DNA from: Trichoplax sp. H2
Taxonomy: Eukaryota; Placozoa; Uniplacotomia; Trichoplacea
Assembly: GCA_003344405.1 (NCBI GenBank)
Contig: NOWV01000185.1
Coordinates: 92,789-156,788 of the forward strand
Direction of reading: 5' to 3'
DNA length: 64,000 nt
In this document: piece by piece, positions 1 through 11,100 of the stretch
Layout: each line of letters starts with the position of its first letter
Position numbering within the stretch: position 1 is the stretch's first letter
The notes under the pieces: model-generated
Told to the model about the DNA's origin: nothing
Databases searched by the model: none
What the model saw: the letters and a program-made list of their open reading frames with translations, nothing else
Position numbers and translations under genes: made by a program

Positions 1-864
1 ACTTGAACAATACACGGTGATGCTTTTAATGGTGATGAGCATTAATTTATTCAAGATTAGAAAATTGATAAAATACTGCTTTGATTCTATCTCCTAAGGT
101 ACGCAATAGGTTGAAAATGACGAAGTCTCTACACATGAAAATGCTGTCATTAATTAATTTTGAAAATTGATTTTTATTGACTAGACTATTGTCTTTGCTT
201 ACTTAAAGTTTTCAATCTTAAATTAGAATTAGAAATGGCGGTAATGGAAGTAGTTTAGATATTATGGTGAGAAAGTCTTTTTCAAGTCAACACAGTAACG
301 TAGCAGTAGTCCTTGACCATACGGTATTATTTTTAATCAATAATTGAATTAAATCAAAATGCGTTTGTAAAATTAATGGATTCAATTTTTTTCGTTTATG
401 AATCCTGTTCTATAGGATATGCAAAGTTATTACAACACTCGTATACACTATACATAGAAAGGAAAAATAGAAATCTCTGATTTTGTTGATGTCTGAAATC
501 GCAACATTGCCAATTTATCATGCTTTTATCGTTCAATGGCCAGTTAGTAACGGAACATTTTCATAATTCTATGAATAGGATTAAGTTATTTCCTGTTTAC
601 TCTTTCGAAATAGTGTTCTACCATTGGTTGAAAAATGTACGGACATTTCAATATCCTGTTATTTTAACATGGGCTCAAAATTAATTCCGATGGCTTTCAA
701 ATTTCTATCGTACATTCTAAGTACTAGCGACGACGCCTTAAAATACAATCATTTATACTTTCATCCTGTCGGTTGTGATATACAATAGAGATCATTTCTA
801 AGCGCTGATCTAATTGCTTTGGCAACATTATGCTACCAAACAGAAAGTATCCGTTATCTTGACG
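1..864. other. Non-coding flank, no gene seen
   Basis: I see no recognisable coding sequence or RNA gene here. The stretch is AT-rich, and only short open frames without family resemblance occur. The degenerate tandem array that follows begins near the end of this interval. Confidence 0.5.
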
Positions 865-3620
865 AATATCATCGTTAATGAGATTTATTGCTGTATGATT
901 TCTACTTCTTGAGCTATACATTTTTTTAAAATAAATATAGCTCTGTCACAAACCAACTTCGTGACAAGTATAACGTAAAACAAATCTCTAAATTACTATA
1001 GTCTCCGGGATTCAGTATCCCTACTTACAAGAATTTAGACGCCTTTGATTCTACGTTAAAACAACTATACAATTGAGAACTGCTTTATTCAACTATCTGA
1101 CGGGTTTATATACCCTTCTACAGCAGCTAACATTCACAAGTCATCTTATAATAACACTTGGGTGAGAACATCTACTAACTAGTTTTTCACAGTCGGACTA
1201 CAATATGTCCATTCACAGAATCATTTCAGCACATATTACAGCACAGCAATAAATTTACTGTAACACATTTATAATTAGAGTAATTCCTATTGTAAGTAAC
1301 TAGTTGTAATATAATATCACTATACTATATTAACCAAATTTAGATAGCTATTTCTTCACGGTAGTTCGTACCGTGACAAGCTCATGGCTTATAAATCCAT
1401 ATCCTCGATCTATTAAAATAAAGTACTCCAGTGCCACTTTTCCCTTTAATATTGATCATTTAATGTGTTGTCATTAATCCAAGTGCTTTCATTCCATAAT
1501 GATAGCCAACGTAATGTATCCGTTGACTTAGCTATTATCATCGCTAATACCATTTATTACTGCACGATTCTACATCTTGAGCTATAATCTTTATTTCAAA
1601 ACAGATATAGTTTATGGCTCTCAGTTGATTATTATACTAATCCAATCCATGTCGTCCATATACATAAATACAATTCACTGCTCATCTTCGCTTATTAATT
1701 ATTGACTGCGGTATTAACTTGACTAATATCATCGTTAATAAGATTTATTACTTTACGATTCTACTTCTCGAGCTATATAATCTTTATTTTAAAATCAAAT
1801 ATAGTTTATGGCTTTTTATACTAATCAAATCTATACGCCAAAAAATATAGTACTGTTTCACTATTCCCTTTAATAAATATTGATTTCGGTATTAACTCGA
1901 CTAATATCATTGTTAATAAGATTTATTCCTGTATGATTCTACTTCTTGAGCTATAAATTTTATTTCAAAAGCCTAACAGAGTTTATGGCTTTTTATACTA
2001 ATCAAATCCATACACCTAAAAATACAGTACAGTTTAACTTTTCCCTTTACTAAACATCGACTACGGTATTAGCTTGACCAATATCATCGTTAGTATGATT
2101 CTGCTTCTTGAACTATAATCTTTATTTATAGTTAAAGAGTCAATATAGTTTATGGCTTTTAGCTGCTTTCTATACTATTCAAATTTATATCATCTATGGG
2201 CAAAAAAATATCGTGCAGTACAAACTTTTTCCCTTATAAACTATTAGTAGACCCTTCGCTCGTTACACTGCGCGTAGTGTATTAACTTGACTACTATCAT
2301 CATGAATAAGATTTATTTCTGTATTATTCTACTTTTTGAGCTATAATCTTTATTTTAAACAAATATAGTTTCTGGCTTTTTATACTATTTAAATTCATAT
2401 CGTCCATCGATAAAAGCAGTAAGTGCTTTCGCTCCATGATGCTACTAAACGGAATGCATGCGTTTTTAAGTTGAATATCATTGTTAATAAGATTTATTAC
2501 TGTACTGTATAATTCTAGTTGTTGCGCCACTAGCCTTATTTAAAAGAAATCGAGAATATTATTGCATTTCGCTGCTTTTTATGCTATTGAAGTCTATTTT
2601 CGAGCATAGGTAAAATGTACGACTCCTATAGTAGAGTGCAACGTTTTTCTTTATTATAATTATTGGTTATTTAATACGTTGTGAACTTTATTTTAGCATA
2701 CTGTAAGTCAGAATATATGAGATACCGACTTCATTTACAAGAGTTTATGGCTTTTATAGTAATTGCTTATCATGCAGTTCAAGTTCATATCATCCATCTA
2801 CAAAATCTAGTAAAGTGCAACATTATCCTTAAACGGAATGGGATGCATCCGTTTTTAACTTGAACAATATCATCGTTAACAAGATTTATGAGTGTACTGT
2901 ATGATTCTAGTTGTTGCGCCATTAACCTTATTTTTAGAAGAAATAAGAGTATATTATAGCATTTCGCTGCTTTTTATGCTGTTGAAGTCTATTTTCGTGC
3001 TTAGGCAAAATGTCTAGAATAGCGCAATGTTTTTCTTCATTACATCTATTGATCATTTAATTCGTTGTGAACTTCATTTTAGAATACCGTAAGTCAGGAT
3101 ACACAAGATATCGACTTCACTTACAAGAGTTTATGGCTTGTACAGTAGTTGTTTCATCATGCTGTTCAAGTTGATATCATCCATCTACAAAATCCAGTAA
3201 GGTGCAATTTTATCCTACGGAATGCATCCGTTTTTAACTTGAACAATATCATCGTTAACAAGATTTATGACTGTACTGTCTGATTCTAGTTGTTGCACCA
3301 TTAACCTTATTTTTAGAAGAAATAAGAGTATATTATAGCATTTCGCAGCTTTTTTATGCTGTTGAAGTCTATTTTCGTACTTAGGCAAAATGTATAGTGT
3401 AACGTTTTTCTTTATTACAACTATTGATCATTTAATGCGTTGTGAACTTCATTTTAGAATACCGTAAGTCAGGATACACGAGATATCGACTCCATTTACA
3501 AAAATTGATGGCTTTTACAGTAGTTGCTTTATCATGTTGTTTACGTTGATATCATCTATCTACAAAATTGAGTAAAAGTGCAATTTTATCCTTATTATTA
3601 TCGATCGTTCAATCTGTGGG
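865..3620. repeat. Degenerate tandem repeat array, ~180-bp and ~385-bp periods
   Basis: A motif beginning AATATCATCGTTAA, followed by AGATTTAT and a block with TTCTTGAGCTATAATCTT, recurs at about 865, 1534, 1725, 1902, 2080, 2294, 2474, 2866 and 3245. Spacings from 1534 to 2474 are 177-214 bp. The last two are 392 and 379 bp, a higher-order unit that also carries a GCATTTCGCTGC block near 2560, 2960 and 3335. The first spacing (669 bp) becomes about 229 bp when the nested 435-bp LTR and its 5-bp duplication are removed. The units are diverged by substitutions and small indels. Short open frames inside it are repeat-derived and not credible genes. Confidence 0.8.
944..1378 (-). mobile_element. 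Solo LTR, family 1 copy A
   Basis: The 435-bp element begins TGTCAC and ends GTGACA, the TG...CA ends typical of LTRs. It is flanked by perfect 5-bp direct repeats AGCTC (939-943 and 1379-1383). Read on the minus strand it has a TATA box (complement of 1105-1112) followed by AATAAA (complement of 1084-1089), as in a promoter/polyadenylation LTR. It aligns over its whole length, in opposite orientation, with the element at 54598-55037. No internal retrotransposon coding region is attached, so this is a recombined solo LTR. It is nested in the tandem array and post-dates it. A non-autonomous DNA transposon is possible but the TATA/polyA order favours an LTR. Confidence 0.82.
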
Positions 3621-4466
3621 AAATCTTACCTGTTTCATAGGAAGTCAAGATATCCTAACTTGCTGAGCGCTAACTGGCAGTAACTTATTCTCTCTATATG
3701 GCAGATGTCTAATCCAGGTATCTACTAAACTGCGGTGTGTAAATGTCTACTATTAACTACGAATGCATTTGCATTTTCTTGATGGTGTCTTGCGCACTTT
3801 CCTTCTTACAGTGAATCATCTAGACGTCCAATAAGGAAGGTACTATTAGCCTATTGAACGCCCGTATGTTATGTTATCATCAACACAGCAGCAATCCTCC
3901 CAGCAAGGGGAATCTGGGAAATTAAAGTTGATTTTATTTCCTTACTGATTGAAAGAATTGGATGAAACAAAATTAAACAGGAAAATGTCGACGTACATTG
4001 AATGGTATAGGTACGATTGCTATCAACAGAATAGCGTTTGCGGTTATTAAAATTGACAGTAATTGGATTGTACATGGGTTGGATGAATAACAATAAGATT
4101 GCAAACTTTGAATCATTTGCTCAACACATGCGATCTAAATCGTCCTTTAATGTGAGCAATTGATTTCCATCTAACCCAAGTCATACTGTATTACGAAGAA
4201 TAAGTGGAAGCCAATATCCGCCATTGACAGTGACGATAACTGGCATTTTTGCTACTTTTGCTACATTAATAATAAAAGTTTCAATTGGCTAGCGCTAGAT
4301 TGCTTACTATAGGGTATTGTTATATAAATTACTATGTTCCTTAATTGATTCTTTTGGATTTTCTATTAATTCGGTAATGGATTGCCTTACGAAATAGATA
4401 CCATTTACAATACCATCAGACTAGCAAGAATTATATACCATATGATTGTAGCTGTATAATAAGCGT
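3621..4466. other. Intergenic stretch downstream of DERA
   Basis: Nothing recognisable as a gene is seen. A 74-codon frame on the minus strand (3869-4093) resembles no family I know. The interval holds the presumed DERA 3' untranslated region at its right end. Confidence 0.45.
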
Positions 4467-6444
4467 TTAGGACATTGGAAATTGGTAAAGAGCTGCATAC
4501 CTTCCAGTTTGGAAATGATACAACTGTCTCTCAATATCACCTAACAAAGAACTTGCTCCAATACGGAATAGATTGGGTTGTGTCCATTCGTCTCCTAGCT
4601 CTTCCTTCATCAGAGCAAGCCAACTTAAGCAATCTTTAGCGCTTCTAATCCCTCCGGCTGGCTTAAATCCGACCTTGTATCCAGTACGTTGGTAAAAATC
4701 ACGTATTGCCCTGATCATGACAAGAGCAACTGGGAATGTGGCATTCACTGCTTCTTTGCCTGTCGATGTTTTAATAAAAGTTGAGCCAGCCATCATACTG
4801 ACAAGGCTTGCTTTATACACATTGGTCAACGTTCCTAAGTGTCCCGTAGCAATAATCGTTTTTAACAGGGCATTACCACACGCTTTTTTGCAGGCAGCTA
4901 CTTCATCATATAAAGCTTGCCAATTGCCTGATAATACATAGGATCGAGTGATGACAATATCGATTTCACTTGCACCAGCTTCGACTGCGTATTTGATTTC
5001 ATCTAGGCGTTGAGGAAGAGGTGTTTGACCATCAGGAAATCCAGCTGCTACAGAAGCAATGGGCACTTGTGAGTGATTATTCTTATTAGCGGTAACAGCA
5101 TCCTTGACTCGAGACGAGTAGACACATACCGCTCCGGTAGTAATTTCTGAAAAGTAGAACATAGTTTTGAGTTTCATTGATTCATTTTGATCAACACAAG
5201 TTATATGCTAATGATCAAATATGCATGATAAACATTCATGATGAAATTGGCAGCATGTTGATGTAAAAAATGCAATTCTTCAAGTCGCTATGATAGCAAA
5301 ATTTCTTAGTTACAACACAATTCGTCAAATGATAGCCAGCATTAACAAACAACCAATTACAGTGCCGAAGGGAATGAGTAGAAAGAGTCTAAAAATGCAA
5401 ATCTTGAAATAATAAGAGTTAAGGCAAGCATTACCAAGTTGATTGAACCGAGTGGCACTTTTCAAATGATTGTAAAACAATAAAACTACTGAAGGAGATG
5501 CTGTAAGTAGAATGAGTCTAAAAAAGTAATTGATGAAATGATGATAGTTCAGGCAAGGATTGCAAAGTTGAATCGATCGCCACTCTTCAATCATTTAACA
5601 GCAAAACAAACGAAGAAAATGAGTCGAGTGAGTTTCAAAATGCAATTCTTGAAACGATGCGAGTAAAGTAAAGAATGGCAAAGTTGAACCGATCGCTACT
5701 CTTCTTTCAACTACGCCATAATAAGCTAGCGAAGAAAATGAGCGATTTTCAAAATTCACTGGTTGAAATGATGAGAGCAAGGCAAGCATTGCAAAGTTGG
5801 CAAGCTACCGAAGAAAACGAGCGATTTTCAAAATGCAATAGCTAAAATGATGAGAGCAAGGCAAGCATTGCAAAGTGGGCAAACTACCGAAGAAAACGAG
5901 TGATTTTCAAAATGCAATGGTTGAAATGATGAGAGCAAGGCTTGCATTGCAAAGTTGGCAAACTACCGAAGAAAATGAGCGATTTTCAAAATGCAATAGC
6001 TAAAATGATGAGAGCAAGGCAAAGTTCACTGGCATCCTATCAAGGACTGCAATGTTGAACCCATCGCCACTCTTCAACTACGCGATGTTTGAAATGATGA
6101 AAATAAGGGAAGAATCACAGAGATTTCGAATCTATTTATCCGATGGAAACGACAATCTTACTCAAGTCTTTTAATTGGAGGCTTTCAAGAACGTCTTGAC
6201 GGATAGGATTATTGGCCTTGAAACAGAGACGTGATACATTCGTTTCCGTATCATCACCAGACAAGGTGGTTAAATCTAAGCAAGTAACAGCTCTTAAAAA
6301 CCAAGCTGCTTGCCAATCTTTCTTGACAGATCGTCGCTTGAGATGGGTTGCTGCTCTCCTCTGCACTGCTGGTAAGTTAACACGCGACGATTCAACCCAT
6401 GCCAGATCCAGAGGTTGGATTACATTCCGTTGGCTGTCTACCAT
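4467..6444 (-). CDS. DERA: Deoxyribose-phosphate aldolase (DERA), two exons
   Basis: The enzyme cleaves 2-deoxyribose-5-phosphate to acetaldehyde and glyceraldehyde-3-phosphate in deoxynucleoside catabolism and is cytosolic. Coding exons are 6162-6444 and 4467-5146, with the intron at 5147-6161. The donor is GTAAG after TTGA and the acceptor TTTTCAG, and the junction splits one Lys codon. Joining gives 320 aa, against 318 in human DERA, and co-linear from the N-terminal DLAWVESSRVNLPAV segment to the C-terminal PMS. The Schiff-base lysine is K220 in FIKTSTGK and the second active-site lysine is K256 in GFKPAGGIR. The family GTLTNVYKAS and FRIGASSLL segments are present. The open frame of the second exon extends upstream to an ATG at 5177, but that part is intron. 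The gene is head-to-head with ALDH16A1, about 1.7 kb away. The function follows from the family; the splice sites are read from the sequence. Confidence 0.95.
5330..6115. repeat. Minisatellite filling the DERA intron
   Basis: Four near-identical units lie at a strict 79-bp period, with ATGAGAGCAAGG at 5771, 5850, 5929 and 6008. They share blocks CTACCGAAGAAAA and GCGATTTTCAAAATGCAAT. Older, longer and more diverged units (about 110-130 bp, containing GAACCGATCGC and ACTCTTC) flank them on both sides (about 5330-5770 and 6040-6090). The array takes up most of the single DERA intron. Confidence 0.88.
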
Positions 6445-6724
6445 CGTTCAATTTGGTTATTGTAGCTAGAAATTCATTCAAATCCAATCGATCAAGATTG
6501 CCTAAAGCAAGGAATAGCAGCAATGGCGGACAGCAAATGGGCTCCAACGGGTTCCAGTACGGTACCAGTTGGGACTGAAGAGTGACAAATGATGCAAAAG
6601 TGACGCAAATCCGACACTCGTGGCTATACACGCTTCATACGCCTACTGTGTCACTGTCGCTTTAGGCTTGACGTGGTGCAATGGTGGGTAGGTCAGTGAA
6701 AGGAGAGCGTACCGCGCCGGCGCA

Positions 6725-7037
6725 GTATCGATGGCATGACGGCCAATGGGTCACGACGATCCTCGCGTGTTGCTTCTTTTACTGCGACATCAATTTTGCT
6801 CGGTGTAGAACTTCATGGCTCGCATTCACCGTATCGTGTTCTTTACTGTACTGTAGAAGGAAATACAACATGGCGATTGAAGTATCGATGGATAGATGAC
6901 ATGATGGTCAATGGACAACGACGATCATCGCGTCTTGCTTCCTTTATTGCGACATCGATTTTGCTCGTATCGCTTGCAGTCACCGTATCGTGTTCTTGCT
7001 GTACTGTAGAAGGGAATACAACATGGCGATTTAAGCG
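6725..7037. repeat. 159-bp tandem duplication
   Basis: Two copies start with GTATCGATGG at 6725 and 6884 and end with GAANTACAACATGGCGATT. The copies differ by scattered substitutions and a net 12-bp length change in the middle. A 122-codon plus-strand frame (6736-7104) spans both copies, so the duplicated peptide appears twice, but nothing about it matches a known family and no splice context supports it. Confidence 0.8.
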
Positions 7038-7315
7038 TGATATTGGACGTACACTACATCAGTTCAATTTTGCACTTCTGCAGGTGTCTCCCATTTCTTA
7101 CTGAATTCAACAACAAAATGGCAGACATCGAGTACAAGACTGAACTGATTGAGTAGTCCAGTTTCGTGTACAGTGTAGACTGTACATGATGATATCGTTG
7201 TCCCTTGACTCAAAAGCACTTTCCATCCACCAGCATGTTGCAACAAGGGCGTCGGAGCCATGCAAAATTCATGTCACCAGCGCATCTGCCAACACCACCA
7301 ACACGCCCACGTGTC

Positions 7316-7338
7316 GTACCGTATCGAATACGGTACGA
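7316..7338. other. Perfect inverted repeat CGTACCGTAT/ATACGGTACG
   Basis: Arms of 10 bp are separated by 3 bases, in the CpG-rich divergent intergenic region. Several other GTAC-centred short palindromes occur in the next 80 bases. It could be a binding site or simply a cruciform-prone remnant. Confidence 0.45.
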
Positions 7339-8153
7339 CTGATAGGCAGATTGCACATACAGTACTGCACGCACGGTACTGTACACGGAGTACAGAGATC
7401 AACTACACGCACACTACGTACGAAATCATGTGTTCACCGATAAACAGCATGCAAGCCAATAGAAACAGGCGGACGACTGAAGCGTGCGTCCACGTGGAAA
7501 AATACAAATAATAACCAGGTGGTCAAGATGGTCAGCGATAACCGACACCTTGTTGTGCTTAGTAATAAATAATAATAAAACAGTTTATTTCCCATCAATT
7601 TTCCATCGGCAAGGCGAATACGCAATGCAATAGTGACCACTATGATTGATTAAGTGGACAGTTGATGAGAAAATAGGAAGCAAGAATCAATCGTCTGCTA
7701 GTCATCACGTACAGACACAGACTTGTGGTGTTTCCTCCGTCACGTCAACATGACAATAGAGGATATTATAGGCCACGGGCGATGCTTTCCGTATCATTAC
7801 AACACTCATGCTGAGTTGGGGTAATCACCCGACATAAACCAACAGTCTACAGTATAGAAAATACTTTGCCCATGGGCTGTAGCCATGGCCCACCAGTCAA
7901 GGTCACGGCGGGACGTAGTAGGGCTCTACCACTGCGCATGCCTAGTGGTGTGGCCACCACAGTTCTTATTGTGTACATAGGCTCGACTCCGTCAGCAGCT
8001 TGATGCGGATCCTTCAGACGTACAGACGTCGGACTTCCAGCCTGCAACGTTGGAGGTAGAATCGCTTTGGCAAGCTTGCCATACTTCCATCGAAGTCTCC
8101 AGGTTGCAACTGGATCATCGCTCTATTTCTCTTTAATTCATTATCATTGCAGT

Positions 8154-11100
8154 ATGGCTTCTACGGCAGCTTCCGTTGTTCAAACGGTAACTTCTAAAAC
8201 CGAGGAGAATAATACAACCAAAGAATCACTCAAGCCAAGTAAACCGACTGTTAGTCAAATCTTCAAGACGTTAGAGTATGGCCCTGCTCCAGAATCGCCC
8301 GATGTAGCCTACGCTTGGTTAGATGATCATCATAGATCTTTTGGTCATTTTATTGATGGAAAATGGCTTAATCCCGAAGATCGGAAACGTTACGATTCAC
8401 GATGCCCTGCTACAGGTGATATTATCCAGCTTAATACTAACCATCAAACGATGACATTTTCAACTGGATACCCCATTATTAGTTGGAGTCTATCATAACA
8501 TGTACTGCTGTAGGAATGGCACACAAGGGTACAGCTTGCCAAGGGATTTAGTCCATGGCGATATGCAGATATCCTGATGCTATCTTGACATGACACTGTA
8601 CCTAAATATCCAAACATGACATCGCCACAGTGATATACAAACACCATGAGGTAAATCATGCATGATACAGTTATGAATCACAACGGTAAGAGAGATTCTT
8701 ATAGCTACTTGAGGCAATAATTTGCTACGAGCAAGCCGTGATCAAATTTCATCCAGGAAGCTCCAGTAGACGCAAGCAATCCATCATACAGTGGCAACCG
8801 ATGACTCGACTGATTTCTCTCTAAACTAAAACGTACAGTGTACATTGAACCAAATTGCGAAATAGACGTTTCTACTGCATAGATAATTCAAGATGCCTAC
8901 ATTGTCCTACACTATCGTCACTATACGAATAGACATTGTGTCTCATAATTATACTAATCGTGCCGTAGTAGACACTCTACTACAGGACGAAAAAGAAATA
9001 GTTGGCAACAATCTCTTGACTAGATTCAGGTCTTTCATCAAAGAAAGGAAAGGAAAAGTTACTTTGCACGCACAATCCATCGCATAGGATAGACTGCATA
9101 CATACACTCTTATAGAAGAAATGTATCAAACTGTAGAAAGCGATTAAATTTATAAAGGCCGTCAAATCAATCGACTGCTTTGCTTGAATTTAATTTTATT
9201 CAGTAGTCCCTGGCTATACTAGTCGATGAGTAGAGCTACCCATAGAGTTAAGTAAGTTTCTTAACTCTATGGATTAACCCTATGAATGCAGCATTTACAC
9301 ATCGATAGTACAGTACTGTTGCATCAATGGATGTCTACTTGAGAGACAAGCCTCGGGTGTACAGTATATGTACAGTAAACTACAGATCAATCTGTAGTTT
9401 AGTATCCAGACAACTCAGCTATTAGCAAACTTTCAATAAGTATATGTGGTCCTAGATCAATTTTTTTTTTTCGGCAATTTCCATTAATTGATACCAATAG
9501 AACTATGTGACCTTAGAGGAAGCTATTATAATGAGTAAAAGTTGAAAAAGTACTACAAATACGATGCAATCTTGGTTGATCATTTCTAGATCTGTCAATG
9601 TACAAATAATATTCACTCGACGTTACTAATTCATGGTCAACTTACCATAATAGTTGTCATTCCATTCATTATTATCCACACTATCTTCGTTTTAATGACT
9701 GTATTCAACGAGCGCTAAATTGATTGTATTTTAGAATTAATATAATTATGTATGTTAACTTGAAATAGGAGAAAAGTTGGCATCAACTGTGCAAGGTAAC
9801 CAAGAAGATGTTGAAGTAGCTGTTTCTGCTGCTCGAAAAGCGTTCGTGAAATGGAGTGCTTTACCTGCACACGTCCGGGCGCGCCATTTATACTCGGTTG
9901 CAAGACATGTTCAAAAGCATATGAGATTGTTCGCCGTTATTGAGAGTCTCGATAACGGTAAACCGATCAGAGAGACTCGCGATTGCGATATACCAATCGT
10001 AATTCGCCATATTTACCATCATGCTGGTTGGGCACAATTAGCAGATACCGAAATGAGAGGATGGAAACCTGTCGGCGTTGTTGGAGCTATCACGCCATGG
10101 AATTTTCCTTTAATGTTGTTGATCTGGAAGGTATGCAATAGTGGATTGGACCAATATACTTTCAAGTCAATGTCAACATATTTAAATTGAAGATTTGCTT
10201 TAATCTACAATTCTTCACGTATCCATAGGTTTGTCCGGCGCTAGCTATGGGAAATACTGTGGTTTTAAAACCTGCTACCTATACTCGATTATCTGCCCTT
10301 TTATTAGCTGAAGTATGTGCTGAAGCCGGGCTACCACCAGGGGTATTTAACGTAGTAACTGGTAATGGTGCATTTGGCCACAATCTTGCAACCCATCCAG
10401 ATGTAGATAAAGTTGGCTTTACTGGTTCTACAGAAGTTAGTAGATATCTTCTCGTCACAATTATCGATGAAATGATTCTCTATAAAATGAATTTTTACTT
10501 TCCACATGATCACCCATTCTATTAGCAAGAGATACTTGAAAGTGATTGCTTACTAATTGGATTAGGTAGGGAGAATTTTACGTCAAGCAACTGCTGGAAG
10601 TGGCAAGAAGATATCGTTAGAATTAGGAGGAAAATCCCCATTCGTTGTTTTCGATTCGGCAGACCTTGATAGCGCTGTAGAAGGCGTTGTAGATGCGATA
10701 TACTTTAATCAAGGCCAAGTTAGTTCTATAAATGTCCAGAAATGATAGGCATTATCCATTGTGCAATATATTAAGCTAGAACGGTTGCTGTTATTGGTAG
10801 CTCTTGTTGTATTAAACGAAATTTCGAAATGAGTACTGATTAATTATTTTTGGTAGGTTTGTAGTGCAGGATCCAGATTAATTGTACAAGAGTCTTGTGC
10901 CGAACTTCTGATAAAGAAGATCAAGGAAAGAATGACCCACTTACGTCTGGGTGATTCATTAGACAAGGCTATCGATATGGGGGCCATTGTGGATCCATCG
11001 CAGAGAAAAAGTGTTGACATGATGGTGCAAGAAGCCAAGGCGGATGGAGCTCATGTAAACTAGTGCATGTATTTTGATATAGTATTATACATTAGAGTAC

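Larger units (their letters stand above)
6445..8153. promoter_or_regulatory. Divergent DERA/ALDH16A1 intergenic block
   Basis: The shared upstream region of the two divergent genes is visibly richer in G+C and CpG between about 6540 and 8060 than the rest of the window. It contains the 159-bp tandem duplication at 6725-7037 and a perfect inverted repeat at 7316-7338. A candidate 5' untranslated intron of ALDH16A1 lies at 8056-8152 (GAG/GTAGAA donor, ATTGCAG acceptor two bases before the ATG). I see no certain promoter element. Confidence 0.45.
8416..9768 (+). other. First intron of ALDH16A1 with two strong hairpins
   Basis: This is the largest intron of the gene (1353 bp; the others are about 80-270 bp). 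It contains two perfect inverted repeats (9240-9272 and 9376-9401) and no coding sequence I recognise. Short open frames inside it lack support. Confidence 0.6.

Noticed and set aside
944-1378. Reading the TGTCAC...GTGACA elements as DNA-transposon MITEs (Ginger-like TGTNR ends)
   Set aside because: Ends and duplication size would allow it, but all three copies have a TATA box followed by AATAAA in the same orientation, and only six terminal bases are inverted repeats. Solo LTR fits better.
865-3620. CRISPR-like array
   Set aside because: Units are long and diverged, repeats and spacers are not of uniform size, and this is a eukaryotic genome.
4717-4941. 74-codon plus-strand frame
   Set aside because: It is antisense to the second DERA exon.
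6736-7104. 122-codon frame over the 159-bp duplication as a gene
   Set aside because: No family resemblance, substitutions between copies are not clearly synonymous, and there is a local frame slip. Kept only as a finding.
8067-8153. Upstream in-frame ATG of ALDH16A1 as start
   Set aside because: The 29 added residues resemble no part of the family, and an acceptor-like ATTGCAG immediately precedes the ATG at 8154.
9240-9401. MicroRNA precursors
   Set aside because: Stems of 12-13 bp are too short, and canonical microRNAs are reported absent from placozoans.
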